A DNA stretch of 64,000 nt from Bacillota bacterium (GTDB lineage: Bacteria > Bacillota > Clostridia > Lachnospirales > Lachnospiraceae), in NCBI GenBank assembly GCA_023415055.1, contig JAEZLZ010000122.1:1-64000 (forward strand), read 5' to 3'. Both the position numbers and the translations under genes were made by a program. This document shows positions 34,330-43,635 of the stretch, piece by piece. The notes under the pieces are model-generated. The model did no database searches. It was not told the DNA's origin and saw only the letters and a program-made list of their open reading frames with translations. Every line of letters starts with the position of its first letter. The stretch's first letter is position 1.

Positions 34330-37300
34330 TTAATCTAAGGTGAACATGCCTCGTTTTACAAAGATGGCATTTCGTCTTCCCACCAACGGCACCTTCGCTG
34401 CCGGATCTCTACCGTAACGCATAATGACCTGCAGCTGAATCTCGAATCTGCTGTTCGAATCAAGTGCAAAGCTCTCGAGAGAATCCGTTGAGCCTGCAAC
34501 CAGATTTTTATAATAAATATCTGATATTGGCACATCAACATAATACTCATAGGTAGACTGAACCACGCCACCGGTTAACGGTATAGCATGTACAGTTCCG
34601 TTACTATAGGTCTGATTATAGTTAAAGGTTTCATTTGCTACCAGGGTACCGGTATCGGTATCGTGATCATAATCATAGGTACTCAGTATCATCGGATATT
34701 CGGTCAGTACCTTTCGTGTCGTTACACCGCCGACGGTAGTCACAATGACCGGATAATAATGAGCCGTCATCCTCTTATTCGGGACGATACTAAAATTCCT
34801 CAGAGTATAATAAATTCGTTTGGTATATATCGTATTACCTGCGCCGTCAACATAGGAATTAATTTCGGAGCCGAAGGGCTTCGCCGTACCCACATCTAAG
34901 GTAGCATCATAATCAATATAAAGATAATCGGTGTTATTACCGGTGGAGGAGCGATCTTTATTGATGATGACCGGTTCGGTAGCTACGGTTCCTGCCGAAT
35001 AAGCAGCAATCATCGTATTTACAAACAGCTTTCTCTCATTATCGGATAAACCACCATCATGGCCTACACCCGAATAGGTAATATTGCCTCGATTATATAT
35101 ATAATAATTATTACGTACATCATTTTTGGTTTTATAAAACTCCTTCGAAGTATCAAAGAGTGTATACCACACCACAATATCGTCCGATTCCATATCCAAC
35201 TGATAATACTGGGCATGTGTCTCTGCGACATCCAGATTGTCCGGTATCTGATAGGGATAGGTTACAATCTGTCCATTATTCGTCTTCTGTGCCTTGTATA
35301 CACGGTTAGAATTCTGTCCTACAGTTACGTTCGTCATACCCTGCGTCAGCACACGCGTACCCATAGTAGAGGTCGAAGCTGTGTAATAGCTATTACTGGT
35401 TTGCGGGGTATTCACCTTATACGGTTTATCCGGTGCACTGCCCAGGCTGGCGGTTAGTCCCCGATTCGTCATTACTCCGAATCGATCCATTCCGAGAAGT
35501 ACACGAAAATACTGGTTAATATTATAACCCCAGTAGGTATCATTAAATACAGCCGGCTTCGTGCTTAAATTAACGAACGAGGTCGTATCATGAGTAAACA
35601 AGGTAGTATTACCTTCACTAATGAAGTCATCGATCTGTTGGAGAGCCGCAGGTACAGTAATATCCGAATAGCAGTCCGCATAACCGAGGATTACCATATT
35701 GATATTGTTTTGTGTTATGTAATTACCTGATAAAGCATAGGTTGAGAATTCAGTCACCGATTTCCGATAGAATACAACCTCAAACTCCTTCAATATATTG
35801 GTATAGTAATAGAACCAGCCGGCATTTTTAATAATCTTCTCATAGTAGAGTCTTTCATCAGGATCACTTATATTACTGAGCTTGATCCAACTGCTGCTAT
35901 TAACGCGTTTGATTGCATTATCAAAATAGGTGTCCTTATTTACTCCGGGATTTGCGATATCACCGTTCATTGCTGTTGCCCGTGATATTTCCTCCTCCGT
36001 AGGAAAATATACGGTAGGACGAGAATCCGAGATAATCTGCAATACATTAATTCTGTCCTTCACAGGAACCATAATCGCACATTGGCCCGTGACATCATCA
36101 CGTACAAGCGGGGCATGAATATCAATAAGTTCCAGCTTCCAGGGAATTGCACCGGTGTAATCCTGAATCTGCCTCACGATGTGATAAGTCTGTCCTCCGA
36201 CCAACCGATTCACTCTGGTAGTCCTATGCGTGAGTGTATTCTCGATCTCCAGTGAGTCAAGCTTCTCCTCTGTTTCGCTGAATTTACCGTCTGCATTGGT
36301 ATCGATGTATAGTCTCACCTCGTAGTAATTTTTATTATCTGTATCAATTTTAATCGTAAACTCCAGATTCTTGTTGTTTATATTACGGCTACTTCCATCG
36401 GAAGCACCATTGATATATACCTGATCATCAGTATAGCCCTCTTTACCAACTTGCGTTCTATCTACATATTCCACAGGCTTTTCTGTTACAAGCAAACGGA
36501 AGGTCTTTTTATTCAGGCCACGAACGAAATCGCTGTCTCTTGTTGTGTCTGTCTCCCTGAAGCAGGAGGGTGTATAGTTTATATTCGTTGTAAGCGAATT
36601 CAAAAGTCGGTAGACATTCGAGGCTCGATCTATGATGGTAGTGTTTATTGCTCCATCGGAGTTAAAGCAATCCTTGCTAAGAATAACCGGATATCCGGCA
36701 ATAGCAAAATCCAACAAATCATTCAGCTTGGCTTCCGTCAGGTCATTACCGGAATAAAGATATTGATCGATATCATCTCTGGTATTGTCAAAGCTTCCTC
36801 GTCTGGTAACCTTACTGCCAGTCTGACTTCCGACATGGGCGTAACGAAAATTCCAGTTATAAGAATAACCCGAAGGGAAACGGATCACATCCCCTGCAGA
36901 TACGGTAGTATTTGCAGCATATGGCGTCCAGGCAGGAACTGTCGTTATCTCCGTTCTTACATAATAGTGGAATACGAGATAACCACCGACCCATTTGTCT
37001 TCACTATCGCTCCACTGCTGAAACCTGCTACTGTCATCCCTTACAAAGCTGGTCCCTATCACCCCATACTTATCACTTCTTATATCAAGGCTGTTGTAAT
37101 ATTTGTAACTACTGCTACTGATTTTATATCGATAATCTGAGTTGTTCCGGTTTCCCCCCTGAGCATCCACATACAAGTCGTTTAACCAAGCTATGTCTGA
37201 TCCGAGGTTCGCAGTGATGATACTCAGAGTCACATTACTCCCACTTAATGTAATATTAAGAGCTCGGTTATTCATACCGGTACCAGCATTATAGTTAGTC

Positions 37301-40206
37301 GCTGAGCTGCTACGTACATAATAGTTGGTTACACTCGTGCCGCTTGACTTCTTCTCATATGCAACCGGTATCGTCTGTGGAGATTCTATGGTGATTTCCT
37401 GATTAGCCGCTGCTGAGAAGGATATACTTGGCATAAATCTGGGAATCAGGTTCGTTGCATCCACCCCCAGATAGACGGCATCATACTGGCTGTTCAAGTC
37501 GTCGATATCACCGATGAACTCGGAAGAGTTCTTCTTTGTCACATTACACTTGCCGGTAAAGTTCGGAACATAACGGCTGATATACCAGAACCAGAAGCTT
37601 TCGTTCTTGAAGGAATCGGAAGGCTCAATCTCTAAGAGATTTAAGTTCTTATCATAATTTGTATACAGTCCGGTATTATGAAGCATATAATAGAGACCCT
37701 GTGCCGTTGTATAACGACTGGGAGGCGTGCTTACACCCGGATAAATGTAGCTACTCATCGCCGCATGCTCGGTGCTGTCAAGCTGCTCCTTCATAAACCC
37801 TTTGACTAAGTTGTCACTGATACTATCTAAGTTCCTATACAAAAATACACGGTTATTGATCAGTCCTTTACCTGCTGACAGCTCTAAGCTTCTTTTGATT
37901 CCGATAACCTCCAGCGAGTTTGTAGCAAAGGTCTTCGTCGTACTGTTCCAATCTGAGGAAGAGATAACCGAATAAGGAAGCAGGGTAAATTGATTCCAAT
38001 ATATACGTGCATCAGCACTACTGGTGCTATTGATATTGGTAAACTTACCACTGCTGTCAATCTTGGGGGTAGCAATACCAATATAAGCATTGTACAGCGT
38101 AACCGGGTTAAATTGCTGCGTCATCAGATACAGTTTATATACATTACTGTTGTAGCCATCGTTAAGACCACTGTTAAAGGTGGCTGAATTACTGAAGGTT
38201 GAGGTGAAGCTCACCGATTTTTTCAACGTCGTACTGGTGCTTCCCGTGACCGCTGTATAGATACTGTAATCATAGATTACAGGGCACATCGCGGTACTGT
38301 TCATACCGGTGATCTTATTCATCAGGCGAAGTGTTGCAGCCCAGGACAAATCGTTCCCGGTAAAAGCCGTTGCTGTCAGGCTGTACTTATCCGCTCCTTT
38401 CGAGAAAAGCTCCTCATTCTTAAATTTGGTCCAAAAGGTCTGCATCTCATTGGTACAGGTCTGATTCATGACAATCAGGTTTGCACGGTTAATCAGATCA
38501 AGGTTTTCCGGCTTATCGATAAAATCCTTCGGAGTCACAGTGATGACACTGACACGATAATTCTTCAGCTTCTCAACAATATTTCCCTTCAGATAGGGTA
38601 CCTGTGCGGGGAAAGCGGTTGTAATATCCTGACCATAGGTCAGACCAGTCAAGGAATCCGGAACCCCGGTAACCTTGGACAAGGCATTGGAGGGCTTATT
38701 TCCATTGAAGGTAATCTTATAGGTGGTAGTGGACGAGTTCGGAATCCAACGTGCATAGAGCTGAATGGTCGTCGAGGTCACACCGGAAGGGATGGGTTGA
38801 TCAAATATAAAGGGATTCGTGCAGGCAGCGTTCCAATACCAGCCTGCAAATACATAATTACTCCTAACCGGAGGTGTCAGGGGTTCAATCGGAGTAAACG
38901 CGGCGTTCCTTCCATTCTGAAGAACATCCGTAATATCCGCAGGTAGGTTGTCTACCGTATCGGTACTACCTGCCCCCTTATTCGCATTAAAGGTAATCTT
39001 ATATTTGGTTGATGGCAACGCGGTCCAACCGGCGTAGACTGTCGCACTTGCAGTAACCGGTTTCGTGAAATCAAAGGGCGTCGTACAGGCAGCATCCTGA
39101 TACCAGCCTGTAAACAGATACCCGTTACAAATCGGAATCCGGTCCGGCTCTATGATAAAATCACCGGAATCTATAAATACGATGTTATCCGGCATATGCT
39201 CGACGGTCCTGGTACCTGCATTCGAGTCAAAGGTAATATTATAGAGACTGATGCTGCCACTGTATACAGTCTTCCATTTTGCATATAGAGTGATGTTGGA
39301 GCTTACCTTTTCGGAGCTATTGTAAGCATTGATACATTGCGGTTCTTTGTACCAACCAACAAATTCATATGCCGAGCTATCCTCACCCTTGCTGAAAACA
39401 TTATCCTTATAGACAAGGCCCAGTGCATACTTCTTAAATAACTCTTTATTTACTTTTTTTCCGCTATACGCATTGTATACTGCTATATTATCCTTATATC
39501 CATAGATTTTCTTTAGCTGGGTATTGTCGGGAAGAAGAGCCGTATCCGAAGTGACGGTATTTTGATAAGTTGCAATTTCGGCAGCAGTAAGCCCTTGGTT
39601 AATAGCATAGGTATAGCCTACCCATTGATAGTTGCCCGTACCTTCTGCTACCGGAGTGAGGCCATACTCATATACCGTCTTTGAAGTACTGCTTCCGGGA
39701 ACTGTTACTGTCTTCGGTGTTACTGTAGTATTATAATCTCCTGTCGGATCCTTAAGTTTCTCATAATAGCCATATTGTACGGTATTGATATTAAAATTCC
39801 AATAATAGTTCTCTCTGTCCTGCTCGGAAATCATTGTGTCAAACTCCTGCTTCACGAGTGAATCACTTGTAAATGAAATCGTCATATAATCCGCCAGTGC
39901 AGCGGTCACTGCATCCTTACTCGGGTCACTCATCGCCTTAAACAGGTTGATCGGCTCCTGCCCGCCGACAAGATAGCCGAATTGAGCCATTTTCTCATTC
40001 GGAACGATCTCCAGAACAACAAAAGGATTCCCACTGGAACCAAGGCTTCCGCTGGTTCCGGGAATCGTGTATACACCACTACTGTTCACGACACCGGCTG
40101 TGGCTTTCACCCAGGGCATCTCTATCATAATCCAGGCAAGCGATGCTAACACCACAACGATGGCACCGATCATGCCCCCTGTCCATGTCCTTTTCCATTT
40201 GCTCAT
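34330..40206 (-). CDS. giant DUF5057 surface protein (1958 aa)
   Basis: One membrane helix near the N-terminus (residues 10-30) acts as signal anchor; no LPxTG or cell-wall motif at the end. Residues about 60-95 contain the DUF5057 start, FVVLEIVPNEKMAQFGYLVGG. Four InlB-type (Listeria-Bacteroides) repeats follow between about 270 and 515, each with a GWY and an AKW/AGW/ARW strand. A long beta-rich central region contains an EF-hand-like loop (DTNADGKFSETEE) near residue 1300. It is the last gene of the pilus locus, 30 bases after a prepilin gene. I suspect it is displayed by the pilus, like PilY1 in Gram-negatives, but it is not homologous by eye. Confidence 0.85.
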   Translation of the reverse strand: MSKWKRTWTGGMIGAIVVVLASLAWIMIEMPWVKATAGVVNSSGVYTIPGTSGSLGSSGNPFVVLEIVPNEKMAQFGYLVGGQEPINLFKAMSDPSKDAVTAALADYMTISFTSDSLVKQEFDTMISEQDRENYYWNFNINTVQYGYYEKLKDPTGDYNTTVTPKTVTVPGSSTSKTVYEYGLTPVAEGTGNYQWVGYTYAINQGLTAAEIATYQNTVTSDTALLPDNTQLKKIYGYKDNIAVYNAYSGKKVNKELFKKYALGLVYKDNVFSKGEDSSAYEFVGWYKEPQCINAYNSSEKVSSNITLYAKWKTVYSGSISLYNITFDSNAGTRTVEHMPDNIVFIDSGDFIIEPDRIPICNGYLFTGWYQDAACTTPFDFTKPVTASATVYAGWTALPSTKYKITFNANKGAGSTDTVDNLPADITDVLQNGRNAAFTPIEPLTPPVRSNYVFAGWYWNAACTNPFIFDQPIPSGVTSTTIQLYARWIPNSSTTTYKITFNGNKPSNALSKVTGVPDSLTGLTYGQDITTAFPAQVPYLKGNIVEKLKNYRVSVITVTPKDFIDKPENLDLINRANLIVMNQTCTNEMQTFWTKFKNEELFSKGADKYSLTATAFTGNDLSWAATLRLMNKITGMNSTAMCPVIYDYSIYTAVTGSTSTTLKKSVSFTSTFSNSATFNSGLNDGYNSNVYKLYLMTQQFNPVTLYNAYIGIATPKIDSSGKFTNINSTSSADARIYWNQFTLLPYSVISSSDWNSTTKTFATNSLEVIGIKRSLELSAGKGLINNRVFLYRNLDSISDNLVKGFMKEQLDSTEHAAMSSYIYPGVSTPPSRYTTAQGLYYMLHNTGLYTNYDKNLNLLEIEPSDSFKNESFWFWYISRYVPNFTGKCNVTKKNSSEFIGDIDDLNSQYDAVYLGVDATNLIPRFMPSISFSAAANQEITIESPQTIPVAYEKKSSGTSVTNYYVRSSSATNYNAGTGMNNRALNITLSGSNVTLSIITANLGSDIAWLNDLYVDAQGGNRNNSDYRYKISSSSYKYYNSLDIRSDKYGVIGTSFVRDDSSRFQQWSDSEDKWVGGYLVFHYYVRTEITTVPAWTPYAANTTVSAGDVIRFPSGYSYNWNFRYAHVGSQTGSKVTRRGSFDNTRDDIDQYLYSGNDLTEAKLNDLLDFAIAGYPVILSKDCFNSDGAINTTIIDRASNVYRLLNSLTTNINYTPSCFRETDTTRDSDFVRGLNKKTFRLLVTEKPVEYVDRTQVGKEGYTDDQVYINGASDGSSRNINNKNLEFTIKIDTDNKNYYEVRLYIDTNADGKFSETEEKLDSLEIENTLTHRTTRVNRLVGGQTYHIVRQIQDYTGAIPWKLELIDIHAPLVRDDVTGQCAIMVPVKDRINVLQIISDSRPTVYFPTEEEISRATAMNGDIANPGVNKDTYFDNAIKRVNSSSWIKLSNISDPDERLYYEKIIKNAGWFYYYTNILKEFEVVFYRKSVTEFSTYALSGNYITQNNINMVILGYADCYSDITVPAALQQIDDFISEGNTTLFTHDTTSFVNLSTKPAVFNDTYWGYNINQYFRVLLGMDRFGVMTNRGLTASLGSAPDKPYKVNTPQTSNSYYTASTSTMGTRVLTQGMTNVTVGQNSNRVYKAQKTNNGQIVTYPYQIPDNLDVAETHAQYYQLDMESDDIVVWYTLFDTSKEFYKTKNDVRNNYYIYNRGNITYSGVGHDGGLSDNERKLFVNTMIAAYSAGTVATEPVIINKDRSSTGNNTDYLYIDYDATLDVGTAKPFGSEINSYVDGAGNTIYTKRIYYTLRNFSIVPNKRMTAHYYPVIVTTVGGVTTRKVLTEYPMILSTYDYDHDTDTGTLVANETFNYNQTYSNGTVHAIPLTGGVVQSTYEYYVDVPISDIYYKNLVAGSTDSLESFALDSNSRFEIQLQVIMRYGRDPAAKVPLVGRRNAIFVKRGMFTLD

Positions 40207-40236
40207 AGTATCAGTCCTTTCTTTTCTTCCACGATA

Positions 40237-40818
40237 TTAATCAAAATTTCGTCCAGTGATATTCTTCGTCAGAACATATTCCTCGTCCCTATACTTGAAT
40301 ATCAGGGTTATTTTGGTAAGCTTATTACCCGTGGATGCGTCTGGAGTCACTACTTGCAGATCGGTCACATATCTGGCAAGTAGCGATCGCGGATTGCTAA
40401 TGATAGGGGGTAGCACCGTTGTATAATCCGGTGGTGTTCCGGTATCCTCCACCTTATCGAAGCGAAGTGTCTGAGTGTTTTCCTCCCATAATATGATAAA
40501 GTAATAATGCTTCAGCGTTCCCGATATATATTCCGGGTCAGGCGCCTTGATCGTCAATACCTTGTAATTATTATGATCGATTACTAAGGAGGACATAAAG
40601 GTACATTCGGAGGCTTCGATTGCAATATCCCCGATATAGGAGCCCGCCATCTGGGCTTCCTCCTGCAGCACCGCTTCCTTCTTTACCTCGTCATACGAGG
40701 TTCGTGAAACTGATATAAACATAGAGATGATCGCCGCTACGATCGCAGTCATAAGGATGGTTACGATCAGTTCTATTAAGGTGTAGCCTTTATTATTGAG
40801 TTTCTTTAATGGGCTCAT
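40237..40818 (-). CDS. prepilin-like minor pilin (PilW-like)
   Basis: 193 residues from the ATG at 40,816-40,818, chosen for a perfect CAGGAGGT site; the longer frame would overlap the gene before. The N-terminus KKLNNKGYTLIELIVTIL is a type IV prepilin signal with cleavage after Gly and Glu at +5, followed by a 20-residue hydrophobic helix. The mature part (EEAQMAGSYIGDIAIEASECTF) resembles PilW/PilJ-type minor pilins. It is second from the end of the pilus locus. Processed by the prepilin peptidase encoded at 47,665. Confidence 0.85.
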   Translation of the reverse strand: MSPLKKLNNKGYTLIELIVTILMTAIVAAIISMFISVSRTSYDEVKKEAVLQEEAQMAGSYIGDIAIEASECTFMSSLVIDHNNYKVLTIKAPDPEYISGTLKHYYFIILWEENTQTLRFDKVEDTGTPPDYTTVLPPIISNPRSLLARYVTDLQVVTPDASTGNKLTKITLIFKYRDEEYVLTKNITGRNFD

Positions 40819-40841
40819 CGTAGCCACCTCCTGTTCCAGAG

Positions 40842-41351
40842 TTACGGTTCGTAAAAGCATCTTCCCGTTTCCTTGATTATAATAATATTTCTGGTCTCCG
40901 AGCCTTCCAGAATAAGATCGGTATAATTCTCGGTGAGACCTCCCGTACTCTTTTTAAAGTTAAATTCGAGCTTTGCCGATGGATGGTCGCTTAACAGAGT
41001 CGCCGTACCGCCTTCCTTAACCAACAGCTTAATCCTCGCGTTACAAATTTGATATTCTTCCAACACCTGATCCGAGCCACCTCTTCGGTAGATTACCTTA
41101 GCATAGACCTCTCCGCCAGCCGCCTGAGATAGTTCCATTCGAACGGAGCTGTCGGCTCGAATGATCGCCTCCTGTCTTGCTTGAGACAGTGCAAGCACCA
41201 GCTTCTGGGCTGCGCTGTCGATCCTGCTATGGTTGTAGGATGAGAAGCTGACAACTGCGCCAGTGGACAGGACGACAATGATTAAGACGACTACCACCAT
41301 TTCGATCAGGGTATAGCCTGCATTCTTATTCACCTTGAACGCTTTCTCCAT
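40842..41351 (-). CDS. prepilin-like minor pilin (FimU/GspH-like)
   Basis: 169 residues from the ATG at 41,349-41,351; a start four codons earlier is possible. NKNAGYTLIEMVVVVLII is the prepilin leader with Glu+5. The first helix continues as GAVVSFSSYNHSRIDSAAQKL, and LALSQARQEAIIRADSS matches the helix that defines GspH/FimU minor pilins. It lies 23 bases before the PilW-like gene and 33 after the PilX-like gene. In other systems such a pseudopilin forms part of the initiating tip complex. Confidence 0.85.
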   Translation of the reverse strand: MEKAFKVNKNAGYTLIEMVVVVLIIVVLSTGAVVSFSSYNHSRIDSAAQKLVLALSQARQEAIIRADSSVRMELSQAAGGEVYAKVIYRRGGSDQVLEEYQICNARIKLLVKEGGTATLLSDHPSAKLEFNFKKSTGGLTENYTDLILEGSETRNIIIIKETGRCFYEP

Positions 41352-41396
41352 ATTTATATTCATCCTTTTCTGCTTCTTTTGTTTCGCTATCCCTGC

Positions 41397-43595
41397 CTAA
41401 TTTTTTCTCCAGTTTTCATAGGATATGCTGATAAGATCCGAAGCAAAGATATCCGTTCCGCTGCCACTCGTACCAGAGCTTACCTTCAGATTGAAATACG
41501 GAGCCACCGTCGTATTGTTCTTCATCAAATAACCGATGTTATCGGGATCCGCATTCAGTTTTACATTTCCCTGAAGCACCACCTTACCTCTTGCAACAAT
41601 CAAGCCCGTAAAGGAAGCGCCGATTTTTATGTATACATCACCTTTTGCGATAATAATTCCTGCTTTATTCTCATCAATTATGACATCATCTCCGGTGATG
41701 AGATAGTAATCCTTGCTGTCCGCATTATAATGCAGATCGGTTTCCACCTGTGCAGGATTGGTGATCATTGCCATATTTACGATATGATCTGTCAGGAAGC
41801 CATTCGTTCCTGCCCCTGTATAGTTTTCATCCAGACTTGTGGTCAGGCCTGTAAATTTAGTAGACAGCTCTATCTGCTTATCCTCGATCAACGGATCACT
41901 GCTTGAGTGTTTTCCGGGTGTATAGGTTAACGTATTATCATGATACCCGATGGCATTACCGGTATTCTCTAGTACTGCCGGGTCAAATAATATCTTTCCG
42001 TCTCCCAGCATGGTCATACGGCTGCTGACAAGTTCACCATTGTAGGCGATATAATCCTCGAAGTATTTGGCTGCTTTGTCTGCGCTCTGAAAGTTCAGAT
42101 AGAAATAAAATATTTTTGTATTTGTATAAGAAGAGGTATAATCCACAGAAGCAATTCGAACCGGTTTCGTCCGATCCACATAATTCTCGAGACGAATACC
42201 GCCATTCCTTCTGCTGACTGAGACATCGATATAATATTTTGTCGGGTCCGAATTATATTTGATAAATTCTTCCTCCGTCATCGGGTTATGTCCGATCCCC
42301 TTGATGCAATCACCCGGCAGCAGATATGCCGATTGTAAGCTGCGGTAGGAGATGGCTTCTCCCTGACCGACGGATATACTTGGGGAAGAACCCGGTCCAT
42401 ATTTACTGGGAACAGAAACGAAGGTCTTGCCTGCGATCCATATCTTCGTCGCTTCGGACAGATCCAGAACGGAATCCTTTCCATTCAATACGATGGAACT
42501 GCTTCCCTCCGGAGTACCGGCTACCAATAGGACATTGTCGTTCTTATCATCCTTTTTTCCAAGATAAGCATTGTTGGCATGATACCCGTAATAGGTACCC
42601 TTAAGCCAGAAGCTGGAGGCCTCCGCATCCAATGTCAGATCATCTGCCAAGTAGCAGTTTCCCTGGATCTTTAACTCTACCGGGTCAGTCTTTGAAGAAA
42701 GTCCGGTCAATCGAATGTTATTTGCCCAAAGATTTGAATAACTCAAGGTTCCTGTATAGTCAAACTCCCCATTTAAGCCTTTGATGTTAGCTGAGGTTCG
42801 ATCCGCGAGCTCGATCGTGGTTCTGGTCATGATCTTATCCGCATAGATCTGAAGGTTACTGTTCGCGTTGAATAAAATCCCCGGTTTCGTGTATTTATCC
42901 GAGGTGGCAGCTGCAGGGTCGTAGCCTCCACCGTACAGATTCCCCTTTATCTTCCCGGCTGGTATGGCTATATCATTGGTTATCTGTTCATCTGCTATGA
43001 TAATATAATCCGGTGCCTCCAGGTTCGTGCCCTTCACGGTATTGGACCGAAAGCCCGGATAGGTTATGTTAAAGACTAAATCCGTCGAAATTTCCGAAGT
43101 CATTCCGTCTGAATCCGTATAAGAGATGGAGATATTCTTCAGAGTCAGAGTAGTTCCGTTTTTATCCGTGGTTGCTTCCGCGAGCCGGGTAACATTCGTG
43201 GCATCGAACTTGTACAGCAGCTGGGAAGGATTGCTCGAATTATATTTTGTTAGAAAGTCACTCTGCAACAGTGTATCTAATTCATTTATGAATAAGGACT
43301 TGAACAGCCCCTCCTGTTGATCCGTCGTTTTTAAAGTATACTCCTGCAACCACTTGGTATAAGCCGTGCGGACGGCTTGATCCGCCACTTCCTCCAATCG
43401 TGTCTTGAATTCATTTACTACATTTTCAGCCGTATAGAAATTGTCGGAGGACATGGCTGACTCCTTCATCATTTTCAGATTATGTGAGGTATAAACAAGG
43501 ATGAGGGAGGCTATGATGCCGACAATAAGCATACACACAATGACAAGAATTAGTGTAGAGCCGCGATTGTCTCTGTTATCCTTATGCATTTTCAT
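41397..43595 (-). CDS. large PilX-like minor pilin with beta-helix region
   Basis: 732 residues from the ATG at 43,593-43,595 (GAAGGAGGG upstream). The N-terminus DNRGSTLILVIVCMLIVG resembles the PilX/GspK type, with Ser/Thr where most pilins have Phe/Glu; the Glu+5 is absent, as in GspK-like tip proteins. After the first helix is a helical domain, then about 300 residues rich in short strands and Gly/Asn (for example GNCYLADDLTLDAEASSFWLK), suggesting a beta-helix of the polymer-forming type. The size is far above normal pilins, so it may cap the pilus and carry an adhesive part. Confidence 0.75.
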   Translation of the reverse strand: MKMHKDNRDNRGSTLILVIVCMLIVGIIASLILVYTSHNLKMMKESAMSSDNFYTAENVVNEFKTRLEEVADQAVRTAYTKWLQEYTLKTTDQQEGLFKSLFINELDTLLQSDFLTKYNSSNPSQLLYKFDATNVTRLAEATTDKNGTTLTLKNISISYTDSDGMTSEISTDLVFNITYPGFRSNTVKGTNLEAPDYIIIADEQITNDIAIPAGKIKGNLYGGGYDPAAATSDKYTKPGILFNANSNLQIYADKIMTRTTIELADRTSANIKGLNGEFDYTGTLSYSNLWANNIRLTGLSSKTDPVELKIQGNCYLADDLTLDAEASSFWLKGTYYGYHANNAYLGKKDDKNDNVLLVAGTPEGSSSIVLNGKDSVLDLSEATKIWIAGKTFVSVPSKYGPGSSPSISVGQGEAISYRSLQSAYLLPGDCIKGIGHNPMTEEEFIKYNSDPTKYYIDVSVSRRNGGIRLENYVDRTKPVRIASVDYTSSYTNTKIFYFYLNFQSADKAAKYFEDYIAYNGELVSSRMTMLGDGKILFDPAVLENTGNAIGYHDNTLTYTPGKHSSSDPLIEDKQIELSTKFTGLTTSLDENYTGAGTNGFLTDHIVNMAMITNPAQVETDLHYNADSKDYYLITGDDVIIDENKAGIIIAKGDVYIKIGASFTGLIVARGKVVLQGNVKLNADPDNIGYLMKNNTTVAPYFNLKVSSGTSGSGTDIFASDLISISYENWRKN

Positions 43596-43635
43596 AAAAT
43601 TCCCTCCTTCTGAAGTTAAGTTCTTCACAACATCA

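Noticed and set aside
36451..37140. Plus-strand ORF of 229 residues inside the DUF5057 gene
   Set aside because: Antisense shadow without ribosome binding site; the minus-strand gene is continuous and has clear domains.
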